From the NCBI GenBank assembly GCA_003165615.1, contig PLWR01000657.1:1-14934 (forward strand): 14,934 bases of DNA. The letters run 5' to 3'. Position 1 is the stretch's first letter; the number at the start of each line of letters is the position of its first letter. Positions 1-7,334 of this stretch are shown here, piece by piece. Origin of the DNA: Acidobacteriota bacterium (lineage in GTDB: Bacteria; Acidobacteriota; Terriglobia; UBA7540). Made by a program: the position numbers and the translations under genes. The notes below the pieces were generated by a model, which was not told the origin of the DNA, searched no databases, and saw nothing but the letters and a program-made list of their open reading frames with translations.

Positions 1-42
1 CGGAAAGGCGGAGCCTTTCCGTACAGCAAGCGGCGAAGCCGC
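1..42. repeat. Two adjacent small perfect hairpins (REP-like)
   Basis: Positions 1-9 (CGGAAAGGC) pair perfectly with 13-21 across a 3-base loop. Positions 30-34 (GCGGC) pair with 38-42 across a GAA loop. There is no coding potential here. A similar GC-rich hairpin occurs at 8340-8356, so these look like members of an interspersed palindromic repeat family. The rest of 43-149 shows no gene; it holds one more short stem, 95-100 with 104-109, followed by TTT on the plus strand, which could terminate a plus-strand transcript. Confidence 0.55.
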
Positions 43-149
43 AGGTCGCCATTCAATGGCCTGACCGTAATTTGGACACGTCTGACATGACCACGCCCGC
101 TTGGCGGGCTTTCGGGCGCCCATGGCATCAAGTTAGCGCTTAGGGGAGG

Positions 150-175
150 AAGCGCCCCGATGCCTCGGGGCGCTT
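150..175 (-). terminator. Hairpin terminator after the last gene of the cluster
   Basis: An 11-bp perfect stem (150-160 with 165-175) closes a TGCC loop, starting 7 bp past the stop codon of the final E1-beta gene. On the minus strand it is followed by a C/T-rich run (TTCCTCCCC) and not a clean U tract, so intrinsic termination may be inefficient. Its position at the end of the co-directional cluster supports the call. Confidence 0.6.
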
Positions 176-181
176 CGATTG

Positions 182-1201
182 CTATGCAGGCATGACCAAG
201 CCACGCACGGCTTCTACGATGCGTTTGGCGTCGGGCCGGTAAAAATTCTCCATGGGCGGAGCAAACGGAACCGGAATGTCCGGTGAGGCGACGCGCGTGA
301 CGGGCGCGGTCAGGTAATCGCTCATCGACTCCGCCAAGGTGGCCGCGATTTCCGCGCTCCAGCCGCCGCGCCTGGGGCCCTCCTGCACCATCACCGCACG
401 CGTGGTTTTCATCACCGAAGCCTTCACCAGGTCCCAATCAAATGGAACCAAGCTGCGCGGGTCGATCACTTCGGCACTAATGCCCTCTGCCGCCAGAGTT
501 TCCGCGGCCTGGAGCGCCCGGTGCATCATCAGGAGGGTGGCGACGATCGTGACGTCGGTCCCTTCCCGGCGGACAATGCCCTTGCCGAGCGGAACAATGT
601 AATCTTCCGCCGGGATTTCGCTGGAAGCGTCAACCGCTCCGGCTTCCGCGCGCGCGCCTTTGGAGCCGTACAGGATTTTGTGCTCGAACATAAGCACCGG
701 ATTGTCATCGCGAATCGCCGCTCGAAGTATTCCCAAGGCATCATACGCGGTCGCAGGGCAGGCAATCTTGATTCCCGGCACGTTGAGGAAAAACGATTCC
801 AGATTCTGCCCATGCTGGGCGCCGCGGCCGGTGGCGCCGACGGGAGCGCGCATCACCAGCGGCACGGTGAGCTTCCCTCCCGACATGTAACGCATCTTGG
901 CGATCTGGTTCACCACCTGGTCCATGGCGCAGAAGAGGAAGTCTCCGTACTGGACGTCGGCGACAGGCCGCAAGCCCATCATCGCCGCCCCCAGGGCCAC
1001 GCCAAAAATGCCGGCCTCGGAGATCGGAGTGTCGATGATTCGGCTTCGAAACTCCTGCTCAAGGCCGAGCGTGACGGTGAACGCCCCGCCCCAGCCGCCG
1101 CGAATTCCGATGTCCTCGCCAATGCAAAAAACCCGCGGGTCGCGGATCATCTCATCCCGCAACCCCTCACGCAATGCCTCCGCAATCGTTAACCGTGCCA
1201 T
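182..1201 (-). CDS. 2-oxoacid dehydrogenase E1 component, beta subunit (set 2; pyruvate/acetoin dehydrogenase type)
   Basis: Beta subunit of a thiamine-diphosphate-dependent 2-oxoacid (or acetoin) dehydrogenase E1 heterotetramer, a cytoplasmic enzyme feeding acyl groups to a lipoyl E2. The 339-residue product has the normal family length. It shows the N-terminal transketolase-like pyrimidine-binding domain with the GED motif near residue 28, the DTPISE motif with the expected catalytic Glu at about residue 62, GLRPVADVQ and RAPVGATGRGAQH, and a C-terminal transketolase domain with EVIDPRSLVPFD. ATG at 1201 is preferred because AAGGAG lies 11 bases upstream; a GTG at 1213 would fall inside that ribosome site. 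It starts 15 bp after the E1-alpha stop, so the two are co-translated. It is clearly homologous to, but diverged from, the beta subunit at 6294-7316. The substrate cannot be fixed from sequence: pyruvate, acetoin and branched-chain 2-oxoacids are all possible. Confidence 0.93.
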   Translation of the reverse strand: MARLTIAEALREGLRDEMIRDPRVFCIGEDIGIRGGWGGAFTVTLGLEQEFRSRIIDTPISEAGIFGVALGAAMMGLRPVADVQYGDFLFCAMDQVVNQIAKMRYMSGGKLTVPLVMRAPVGATGRGAQHGQNLESFFLNVPGIKIACPATAYDALGILRAAIRDDNPVLMFEHKILYGSKGARAEAGAVDASSEIPAEDYIVPLGKGIVRREGTDVTIVATLLMMHRALQAAETLAAEGISAEVIDPRSLVPFDWDLVKASVMKTTRAVMVQEGPRRGGWSAEIAATLAESMSDYLTAPVTRVASPDIPVPFAPPMENFYRPDAKRIVEAVRGLVMPA

Positions 1202-1216
1202 GCTCGTTTGCACTCC

Positions 1217-2176
1217 TTACACCAAGAGATCTTCCAGTGCCTGCTCGGGCGCTGGGTCTGCCGCCGCCATCGCTGACTTGACGGCCGCCTCAATTTCCGC
1301 CGCGTCTTCACTGTCGGCTTTTGCCAGGTCATCCTCGGAAGCCAGCCCCTGCGCCAGCAGATAACGGCGAAAGCGCCCGATGGGTTCGTTCTCGAGCGCG
1401 TGCTTCCTTTCCGCTTCGGGCTGATAGTTGCAGGGATCGCGCCGCGAGTGGCCGGTGATGCGATAGGTCATACACTCCAGCAGCGTGGGCCCCTCGCCGC
1501 GATGGGCGCGGTCAATGGCGGCGCGCGTGGCCTCGTGCACCGCCAGCACGTCGTTGCCGTCAATCGTCACGCCGGGAATGCCGTAGGCCGCACCGCGGTC
1601 GGAAAGCCTCTTCACCCGCACCATGTCGAAAATGGGCGTCGATGCCGAGTAGAGGTTGTTTTCGATAACGTAAATGACCGGCACTGACCAGATGGAACCC
1701 ATGTTCACGCCTTCGTGAAACGCGCCCTCATTCACCGCGCCATCACCCATGAAGCAGACCACCACATTCGCTTGCTTCTTCATCTTCATGGCCAGGGCCA
1801 TACCCGTCGCCATGGGAATCGCTCCGGCGACGATGGCGACGGCGGGCGCCATGCCCTTTTCCAGGTCGCCCATGTGCATCGAGCCGCCTTTGCCCTTGCA
1901 ACACCCCGTGATTTTGCCGAACAGCTCGTGCATCATCGATTCCACGCTCAGCCCGCGCGCCAGCGCATGGCCGTGAGGACGGTGCGTACTGGTAATAACG
2001 TCACCCGCCTGCAAAGCACTGCACACGCCCACGGCAATACCTTCCTGGCCGTTGTACTGGTGGATGGTGCCGGGCATCACGCCTTCGAGAAACAAAAACT
2101 TGACGCGTTCCTCAAACTGGCGAATCAGCGCCATCCTTTTGTAAAGCGATAGAAGAAATTCTTTGTCGTAAGTCAT
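1217..2176 (-). CDS. 2-oxoacid dehydrogenase E1 component, alpha subunit (set 2)
   Basis: Alpha subunit of the ThDP-dependent E1, partner of the beta subunit immediately downstream. The 319-residue protein carries the classical ThDP-binding motif, G-D-G-A near residue 144 through E-N-N near residue 174, with the conserved NEGAFHEGVNMG segment between. It also has the STHRPHGHALARG loop and the YRITGHSRRDP phosphorylation-loop-like segment around 238-248. ATG at 2176 is chosen because an AGGGAGAG ribosome site lies just upstream; a TTG at 2206 in frame lacks one. The GCCKGKGGSMH and VPVIYVIENN segments are typical of the pyruvate/acetoin dehydrogenase alpha (PdhA/AcoA) group. An interspersed repeat separates it from the E2 gene upstream, so expression may be partly uncoupled from the rest of the cluster. 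Confidence 0.93.
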   Translation of the reverse strand: MTYDKEFLLSLYKRMALIRQFEERVKFLFLEGVMPGTIHQYNGQEGIAVGVCSALQAGDVITSTHRPHGHALARGLSVESMMHELFGKITGCCKGKGGSMHMGDLEKGMAPAVAIVAGAIPMATGMALAMKMKKQANVVVCFMGDGAVNEGAFHEGVNMGSIWSVPVIYVIENNLYSASTPIFDMVRVKRLSDRGAAYGIPGVTIDGNDVLAVHEATRAAIDRAHRGEGPTLLECMTYRITGHSRRDPCNYQPEAERKHALENEPIGRFRRYLLAQGLASEDDLAKADSEDAAEIEAAVKSAMAAADPAPEQALEDLLV

Positions 2177-2232
2177 CCAAGCTCTCCCTATAGCGCCAAA
2201 ATCCAACTTCTTCCAGTACCGCGAAAAAAAGA

Positions 2233-2357
2233 TTTACCACCGAGGCACAGAGAAAAGCACATCTGATTGCCTGAGTAGAAATCACGCTTTTTTTGGATGT
2301 TGACCCACAGCCTTATCTCCGTCTGCTCTCCGTGACCTCTGTGCCCCTGTGGTGAAA
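2233..2357. repeat. Interspersed inverted-repeat element between E2 and E1-alpha genes
   Basis: The left end (2233-2252, containing ACCGAGGCACAGAG) matches the reverse complement of the right end (about 2338-2357, CTGTGCCCCTGTGGTGAA) at 17 of 20 positions. The interior also has CTCCGTGACCTCTGTG-like units. This CACAGAGG/CACGGAG style of sequence is a familiar noncoding repeat in many bacterial genomes (from memory, not searched). No ORF is present. It fills nearly all of the 212-bp gap and is the only large break in the left half of the cluster. Confidence 0.65.
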
Positions 2358-2388
2358 TTCTGTTTGGGGATGCGGCCGCGCCAAGCCA

Positions 2389-3534
2389 TCACCCGAGATC
2401 TCCTGATTCCAGGACTTCTTTGACCTTGCTCAGAAATTCCGCCCCCACACGCCCGTTGATCAAACGATGATCCGCCCCCAGGGTGGCCTTTACCATGGGC
2501 CGGACTTCCACGCGGCCGTCCACAGCGACGGGCGTCCCCCGCACGGTCCCGACGGTCAGAATCGAACTGTGTCCGGGGAAGATAATACCCTCGAACGCAT
2601 CAACGGGATACATTCCCAGGTTGCTCAAAGCCGTGCAGCCGCCCGCCATCTGTTCAGGCTTCAGCGAGCCGGCGCGAACGCCGGCGGAAACGGCGTCGAT
2701 CTCAACTTGCAAAGTCTGAAGGTTTTTCTCATTCACATCGCGAATAACGGGCAGGAATAGATCGTTCCCGAAACCCACCGCCAGGGCGATATGAATTCCG
2801 GGTGTTTTGACCACGCGCTCGCCTTCCCACCGGGCGGCGATTAGAGGAACGGCGGCAATCGCCCGGGCAAGGGCCTTCAGAAAAATGGCATCAAAGCTTG
2901 GCCGCACGCCCTTGGCATCTTTATCACCCCGGGCTTTCACGGCTGCGGTCATGTCGATGCTGGCCGAAACGTAGAGGTGCGGGATTTCCTTCCAACTCCT
3001 GCTGACCGCTCGCGCTACGGCGGCCTGACCCCGAGAGGGTTGGTCGCCGGCCTCTTTCGGTGCGCTGGGCGTGGCGGTGCTTGCCTTGAGAACGTCCTCG
3101 CGCGTGATCACGCCGCCTGCGCCGGTCCCGCGGACGGCGGCAAGATCAACGCCCATCTTCGTTGCCAGATTGCGAACCATGGGAGAGACCCGCACCGGCG
3201 CGATGGGTGCAGCCGTAGATTGCGGCGCCGCCGGGGCAGCGGTCACTGAGGCGGGCGCACTTACCGCTGATGCCACCGGGTCCGGCACGGACTCACCCGG
3301 TTGCCCGATGTAGGCAAGAATTTCACCGTTCTGCGCCATGACTCCGGCTTTAACCACCTGGCGCAGCAACACGCCTTCCGCCGTCGATTCCAGTTCGGCC
3401 ACGGCTTTGTCCGTCTCGATATCGGCAAGAACGTCGCCGCGCTTGACGCGCTGCCCCTCCTGAATTCGCCAGGAGAGCAGCTTGCACTCCTCAACGTTGG
3501 TTCCCATGTCGGGCAGCTTGATGGCAGCAGCCAT
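2389..3534 (-). CDS. Dihydrolipoamide acyltransferase, E2 component of a 2-oxoacid dehydrogenase complex
   Basis: E2 core enzyme that moves an acyl group from E1 to CoA through a swinging lipoyl arm. The 381-residue product has one lipoyl domain (about 1-80) with the lipoylation lysine K43 in ETDKA. An Ala/Pro-rich linker (about 84-112) and a peripheral subunit-binding domain (about 114-151, VSPMVRNLATKMGVD...GTGAGGVITREDV) follow. The catalytic acyltransferase domain runs from about 168 to the end. Near the C-terminus the active-site motif reads DHRLINGRVGAEF: the catalytic His is kept but the usual Asp of HRxxDG is Asn. ATG at 3534 has an AGAGG site nine bases upstream. It is the only E2 in the window and sits between two E1 pairs, so it may serve both. 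No E3 gene is nearby; E3 must come from elsewhere. Confidence 0.92.
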   Translation of the reverse strand: MAAAIKLPDMGTNVEECKLLSWRIQEGQRVKRGDVLADIETDKAVAELESTAEGVLLRQVVKAGVMAQNGEILAYIGQPGESVPDPVASAVSAPASVTAAPAAPQSTAAPIAPVRVSPMVRNLATKMGVDLAAVRGTGAGGVITREDVLKASTATPSAPKEAGDQPSRGQAAVARAVSRSWKEIPHLYVSASIDMTAAVKARGDKDAKGVRPSFDAIFLKALARAIAAVPLIAARWEGERVVKTPGIHIALAVGFGNDLFLPVIRDVNEKNLQTLQVEIDAVSAGVRAGSLKPEQMAGGCTALSNLGMYPVDAFEGIIFPGHSSILTVGTVRGTPVAVDGRVEVRPMVKATLGADHRLINGRVGAEFLSKVKEVLESGDLG

Positions 3535-3613
3535 GTTTCCTAACCTCTTTTCCTCATAACCTGTGGTTGCAGCGCGAGCGCACCCATCTTACACGATGCC
3601 GGCCGAAATGCGC

Positions 3614-4702
3614 TCAATAGGCGCCATACTTGTGGATCGCGTTGATCATGGCGACCAGATTATCGTGGGGGATATAATTCACAATGCTGTGACTGCTGCC
3701 GGCAACCCATCGCCCACCCGGCTTGAGCGCCTCCATGTGGTCCCGAACGTCGCGCTCGACGTCGGACGTGTTTCCCTCCACAAGCGGCCAGGTGATATCG
3801 ATATTGCCGAAAAGCGTCAGGCGGCCCCCATATCGCTTTTTGTAATCCCGATAGTCGATGCCGGAAGGGTCCATGGGGTGGATGGCGGTCACTCCCATCT
3901 CCACAAGCATCTCGATGCCGTCGTCAATCTTGCCATCCGAGTGAAACATGATGGGAACCTTGGCCTCGCGAGCCGGAGCCAGGATGCGATCATAATGAGG
4001 CCGCCACGCCTTCCTGAAAATTTCCGGCCGCACAAAGAAGCCGGTCTTGAAGGCAAAATCATCCGCCGCAAAGACCACATCCACGCCTGCCTGCACCGAG
4101 CGGCGGACAACTTCCGCAAAGTAATCGGCCGAACGGGACATTAGCTCGTTAAAGAAGTCCTGGTCCTCCATGACCATCACCATGCAGTCAGTAAGGCCCA
4201 CGACATATTCATACAACGTCTGGAAAATGGAGCCGCAAAGGAATACCACGCCAAATCCGGTACCCTTTGCGGCGGCAACGTACTCGCGAACGTATTTGAT
4301 GCGGTCTTCGATGTCGGCTTCACCGGGCCAAATGATGCGGTCGAAATCTGCCGAAGTCTTGATGCTTCGGTCTATGATCGGCCGAATCGCGCCATCGGGA
4401 CGACGGTGCTTGATGGGCGTCCAGATAGCCTCGAGCGCAATCACATCCTGCCCGGTGATCCGGCACAGGTCAATGTAGTCACGCGGAAACATGGGGCGGC
4501 AACCTTCCGCGGCTGCGACGCCCTTGGCAGGGTCGCCACCCACACCCAGCGTGTTGCCGGCGGACCTGCCGAGGAACGTCGCGACGTGCTGGTCCTCGAT
4601 AAGGATCTCGAAGTGCGGCACCCGGTCGGTGCGTTCTCCGCGCAAGGCCGCGAGAAAGCGGTCCTTATGAGGTGCGCCCGCAAAGGGCTCGATCTTCATC
4701 AC
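3614..4702 (-). CDS. Uroporphyrinogen decarboxylase-like (UroD/MtaA superfamily) protein, function unknown
   Basis: The 362-residue TIM-barrel protein belongs to the UroD-like superfamily (COG0407 type), which includes HemE and corrinoid-linked methyltransferases such as MtaA. Visible family marks are RFLAALRGERTDRVPHFE at the N-terminus, a metal/active-site-like HSDG at 254-257, and LFGNIDITWPL near 297-306. The HemE substrate-anchoring motif (MRQAGR) is absent, so heme synthesis is unlikely. No corrinoid protein gene is near, so a methyltransferase role is unsupported too. Such proteins often sit in carbohydrate catabolic clusters without assigned function. The start is either GTG 4702 (7 bases from AGGAGGG) or ATG 4699 (10 bases). 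It begins 12 bp after the TIM-barrel gene stop, in the same operon. Confidence 0.85.
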   Translation of the reverse strand: MMKIEPFAGAPHKDRFLAALRGERTDRVPHFEILIEDQHVATFLGRSAGNTLGVGGDPAKGVAAAEGCRPMFPRDYIDLCRITGQDVIALEAIWTPIKHRRPDGAIRPIIDRSIKTSADFDRIIWPGEADIEDRIKYVREYVAAAKGTGFGVVFLCGSIFQTLYEYVVGLTDCMVMVMEDQDFFNELMSRSADYFAEVVRRSVQAGVDVVFAADDFAFKTGFFVRPEIFRKAWRPHYDRILAPAREAKVPIMFHSDGKIDDGIEMLVEMGVTAIHPMDPSGIDYRDYKKRYGGRLTLFGNIDITWPLVEGNTSDVERDVRDHMEALKPGGRWVAGSSHSIVNYIPHDNLVAMINAIHKYGAY

Positions 4703-4714
4703 GGGTCGTCCCTC

Positions 4715-5692
4715 CTAAATGTTTAGAGCTTTGCGCACGAGTTCCGATGCGCCACAAGCGTCTCCGCGCTGAATGACCTCGGTGAAATCTTCCATCCCGA
4801 CCCGCTCCACAGCCCGGAAGAATGCTGCCATCCACTCACGGCACTGGGTCGCTGCGCATACGCCGTCTTCCCGATAGGGGAAGATATCGAGCGTAAGCCA
4901 GCCATTGTACCCCACCCGCTTGAGCCAGTAGACGAGTTCCAGGTATTCCACCAGGTGCTGCGCGCCCAGGATCATGTCGTCATCCCAATTTCCATAGTTG
5001 TCATTCAGATGAAGGTAATCGAGCTTGCCGTAGCTCGCCAGCAAGGCGGCGGCCTCCGCGGCGTTTTCCCCGGCCGCCATGGAATGACCAACATCCAGCA
5101 GCACTCCCACTTTGTCGAGCCCCTGAAGGAGCAGAAGCACCTTGGCGGCCGAGGTCACGAAGCAGTGCGTGCGCGGCTCCCTGAGCTTGTACTCAACGAG
5201 TACGCGCACCTTGTCATTGTGACTCGCGCACGCGGCCAGACCTTCGCGAAGCCATTTCCAGGCCTCCAAGTAGTCGGCCTGGAAGCTGTAGTCGAATCCA
5301 TCCTGACCCGGCCAGACGTCCACATAAGGGCAGCCCAGTTCGCCGCCCCAGTCCATGACCTTCTTGACTTCATCCACCGCGGCCTGACGCGTCTTCGCGT
5401 CGGGCGCGGCGATGCTGCCCTTGCCCCATTTGGCCTGGGTCCACAGGTCGGGAACCAGCATGGAAATCTTAAGTCCGCGGTCCTGAAACATGTGGGCCAC
5501 GTCGCGGATGTTTTCATCATTAACATGCCAGTTGCCCACCAATTCCAGACCGTCGAGACCCTTGACCGTCGTCGCCAGGTCAAGCATCTCCGTCATATTC
5601 TTGCCGCCCCCGCCGTAACCACTCAGGCAGTAGCGGTCCGCACAGTTTCCAAAAGTAGGTAAGCACGCTCCGAATAAATGTTTTCCGATCAT
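4715..5692 (-). CDS. Xylose isomerase-like TIM-barrel sugar isomerase/epimerase
   Basis: The 325-residue protein of the AP-endonuclease-2/xylose isomerase-like fold would be a divalent-metal ketol-isomerase or epimerase in the cytoplasm. Likely metal and catalytic residues are E167 in VEYK, D200 and H203 in LLDVGHS, H228 and D231 in HLNDNYGNWDDDM, and D269 in TLDIFPYRED. The HLND...DDD arrangement resembles xylose isomerase and RhaI-type L-rhamnose isomerases (family knowledge). It starts at ATG 5692 with AGGAGG six bases upstream and ends 12 bp before the UroD-like gene. With a rhamnulokinase-like kinase in the same cluster, an aldose-to-ketose isomerase feeding that kinase is a reasonable inference, but 3-epimerase or inosose-dehydratase-type activities are equally possible on fold alone. 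Confidence 0.85.
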   Translation of the reverse strand: MIGKHLFGACLPTFGNCADRYCLSGYGGGGKNMTEMLDLATTVKGLDGLELVGNWHVNDENIRDVAHMFQDRGLKISMLVPDLWTQAKWGKGSIAAPDAKTRQAAVDEVKKVMDWGGELGCPYVDVWPGQDGFDYSFQADYLEAWKWLREGLAACASHNDKVRVLVEYKLREPRTHCFVTSAAKVLLLLQGLDKVGVLLDVGHSMAAGENAAEAAALLASYGKLDYLHLNDNYGNWDDDMILGAQHLVEYLELVYWLKRVGYNGWLTLDIFPYREDGVCAATQCREWMAAFFRAVERVGMEDFTEVIQRGDACGASELVRKALNI

Positions 5693-5715
5693 GAGAGCCT
5701 CCTCTTCATCATGGA

Positions 5716-6282
5716 TTATGTCTTGTTCACGTTATCGTAAAAGCGCATCGCCTTCATGCCAGCAGCCCTGGCGGCATCAATTCCCGCCTCGGAATCTTCG
5801 ATGACGATGCAGTTCGAAGGCTGAACTCCGAGCTTCTGCGCTGCACATAAGAAAAGGTCGGGGTGGGGCTTGCCGCGCTTGACGTCCTCCGCTCCGACCA
5901 ACACATCCGCCTCGATTCCAAACTTGGCGAGAAGCGGAACCCAGGATTTCCGGGAGCTTCCGCTGGCAATCGCCACAGGAAACTCTGCGGATTTCAAGGC
6001 GCCGAGCAGACGGACGTTGCAATCAATCATCCCGGCGGCCTCCGTGTGCTCCTGAAACAGCTCGCGCTTTCTCGCATAGATCTTTTCCACTTCAACTTTC
6101 ACGCCGGCTTTTTCAGCGAAATACCTGATCTGCTCTTGTCCGGTCATACCCGCCTGGGTATAGAACTGCGCCTTGTCAATGGGTACACCTGACTCCGCGA
6201 GGGCCTGTTTGTAGCACGCAAAGTGCGCCTCCATCGTTCTCAGCAGCACACCATCGACATCGAAGATATACGCAAAACTCAC
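5716..6282 (-). CDS. HAD-superfamily hydrolase, beta-phosphoglucomutase/phosphatase type
   Basis: The 188-residue protein of HAD subfamily I would be a cytoplasmic sugar phosphatase or phosphomutase. All four HAD motifs are visible: D8 and D10 in FDVDGV, S108 in ASGSSR, K138 in GKPHPD, and E162/D163 in IEDSEAG. The helical cap lies at about 15-85. The start is GTG at 6282, with AGGAG eight bases upstream, 11 bp after the E1-beta stop. It is about 30 residues shorter than typical beta-phosphoglucomutase, with a compact cap. Its place between dehydrogenase subunits and a sugar isomerase suggests a phosphosugar substrate of the same pathway; the exact one is unknown. Confidence 0.88.
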   Translation of the reverse strand: MSFAYIFDVDGVLLRTMEAHFACYKQALAESGVPIDKAQFYTQAGMTGQEQIRYFAEKAGVKVEVEKIYARKRELFQEHTEAAGMIDCNVRLLGALKSAEFPVAIASGSSRKSWVPLLAKFGIEADVLVGAEDVKRGKPHPDLFLCAAQKLGVQPSNCIVIEDSEAGIDAARAAGMKAMRFYDNVNKT

Positions 6283-6293
6283 GCCCGCTGCTC

Positions 6294-7316
6294 CTAACCG
6301 AAAAGCTCCCTGATCACGCCGGTGATTTGGCGGAGCTGGGGTATGACCGCCCGTTCCATAACCGGCGCGAAGGGTATCGGCGTGTCGGGAACCGAGATCC
6401 GCCGGATGGGCGCGTCCAGGGAAAAGATGGCGTGTTCAGCCACCAGCGCGGATATTTCCGAAGCCACGCCGCAAGTCAAAACATCCTCGCTCACGATGAC
6501 CAGCCGCGACGTCTTGCGCACCGAGCGGAGGATTGCCTCTTTGTCCAGGGGGACCAGCGTTCGCGGGTCGAGCACCTCGACATCAATCCCCTCTTTCTCA
6601 AGCTCCCGCGCCGCCTGCAGGGCCAGGTGCACCATAAAACCTGTCGCCACCACCGTGACGTCTTTCCCTTCGCGTTTAATGTCCGCGACGCCAAAGGGCA
6701 CGGTGTAATCGTCCTCAGGCGCCGGCCGGAATGCCGCGGTCAGGCTTCCCACCGCCGTTGCTGCTTTCCCCCCGGGTGAGCGCGCCCCGTACAGCAGCTT
6801 GTGCTCAAAGAACATCACCGGATTGTCGTCGCGGATGGCCGTCTTCAAGAGGCCCTTGGCATCATAGGGTGTCGAGGGCAGCACCACCTTCAATCCCGGC
6901 GTGTGCATGAACCACGCTTCCAGGGATTGGGAATGCTGGGCCGCCCGTCCCACGGCTCCCACGGGCGCGCGGACCACGATGGGAATTTTGATCTGCCCGC
7001 CCATCATGAATCGCAGCTTCGCCGCCTGGTTGCAAACCTGATCCATGGCGCAGGCCAGGAAGTCATTGAATTGGATCTCCGCCACCGGGCGCAAGCCCGT
7101 CATCGCCGCTCCCACCGCAGCGCCCACGATGGCGGTTTCGGAAATGGGTGTGTCGCGCACGCGCTTCTCGCCGAACATCTCGAGCAGCCCGGCGGTCACA
7201 GTATAGGCTCCACCCAAAACCCCGATGTCCTCCCCCAGGAGAACGACCGCATCATCGCGCTGCATTTCCTCGATAATCGCCTGCCTTAAGGCCTGCGAGA
7301 GTGTGGCGGCTTCCAT
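6294..7316 (-). CDS. 2-oxoacid dehydrogenase E1 component, beta subunit (set 1)
   Basis: The 340-residue beta subunit of a second ThDP-dependent E1 in this cluster. It has GEDIGV near residue 28, DTPISE with the expected catalytic Glu near residue 60, GLRPVAEIQF, RAPVGAVGRAAQH, RDDNPVMFFEHK and the C-terminal EVLDPRTLVPLD. Roughly half the residues match the set 2 subunit at 182-1201, so this is an old duplication or independent recruitment rather than a recent copy. An insertion with ARSPGGKAATAVG lies near residues 180-195 that is shorter in set 2. It begins 18 bp after the set 1 E1-alpha stop; its ribosome site (AAGGA, 14 bases up) is weak, consistent with translational coupling. Confidence 0.93.
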   Translation of the reverse strand: MEAATLSQALRQAIIEEMQRDDAVVLLGEDIGVLGGAYTVTAGLLEMFGEKRVRDTPISETAIVGAAVGAAMTGLRPVAEIQFNDFLACAMDQVCNQAAKLRFMMGGQIKIPIVVRAPVGAVGRAAQHSQSLEAWFMHTPGLKVVLPSTPYDAKGLLKTAIRDDNPVMFFEHKLLYGARSPGGKAATAVGSLTAAFRPAPEDDYTVPFGVADIKREGKDVTVVATGFMVHLALQAARELEKEGIDVEVLDPRTLVPLDKEAILRSVRKTSRLVIVSEDVLTCGVASEISALVAEHAIFSLDAPIRRISVPDTPIPFAPVMERAVIPQLRQITGVIRELFG

Positions 7317-7334
7317 TGCGAACGCATCCGTCCT

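Noticed and set aside
521..1192. Plus-strand 223-residue open frame
   Set aside because: It lies antisense to the well-supported E1-beta gene, has no recognisable domain and a His/Arg-rich composition typical of shadow frames in high-GC DNA.
182..3534. Acetoin dehydrogenase operon (acoABC) as a firm name
   Set aside because: E1 and E2 sequences fit both acetoin and pyruvate types; no acetoin regulator (AcoR), acoX or E3 gene is in the window, so substrate-specific symbols were withheld.
3614..4702. HemE uroporphyrinogen decarboxylase for heme synthesis
   Set aside because: The N-terminal Arg-rich substrate motif of HemE is absent, and no heme genes are near.
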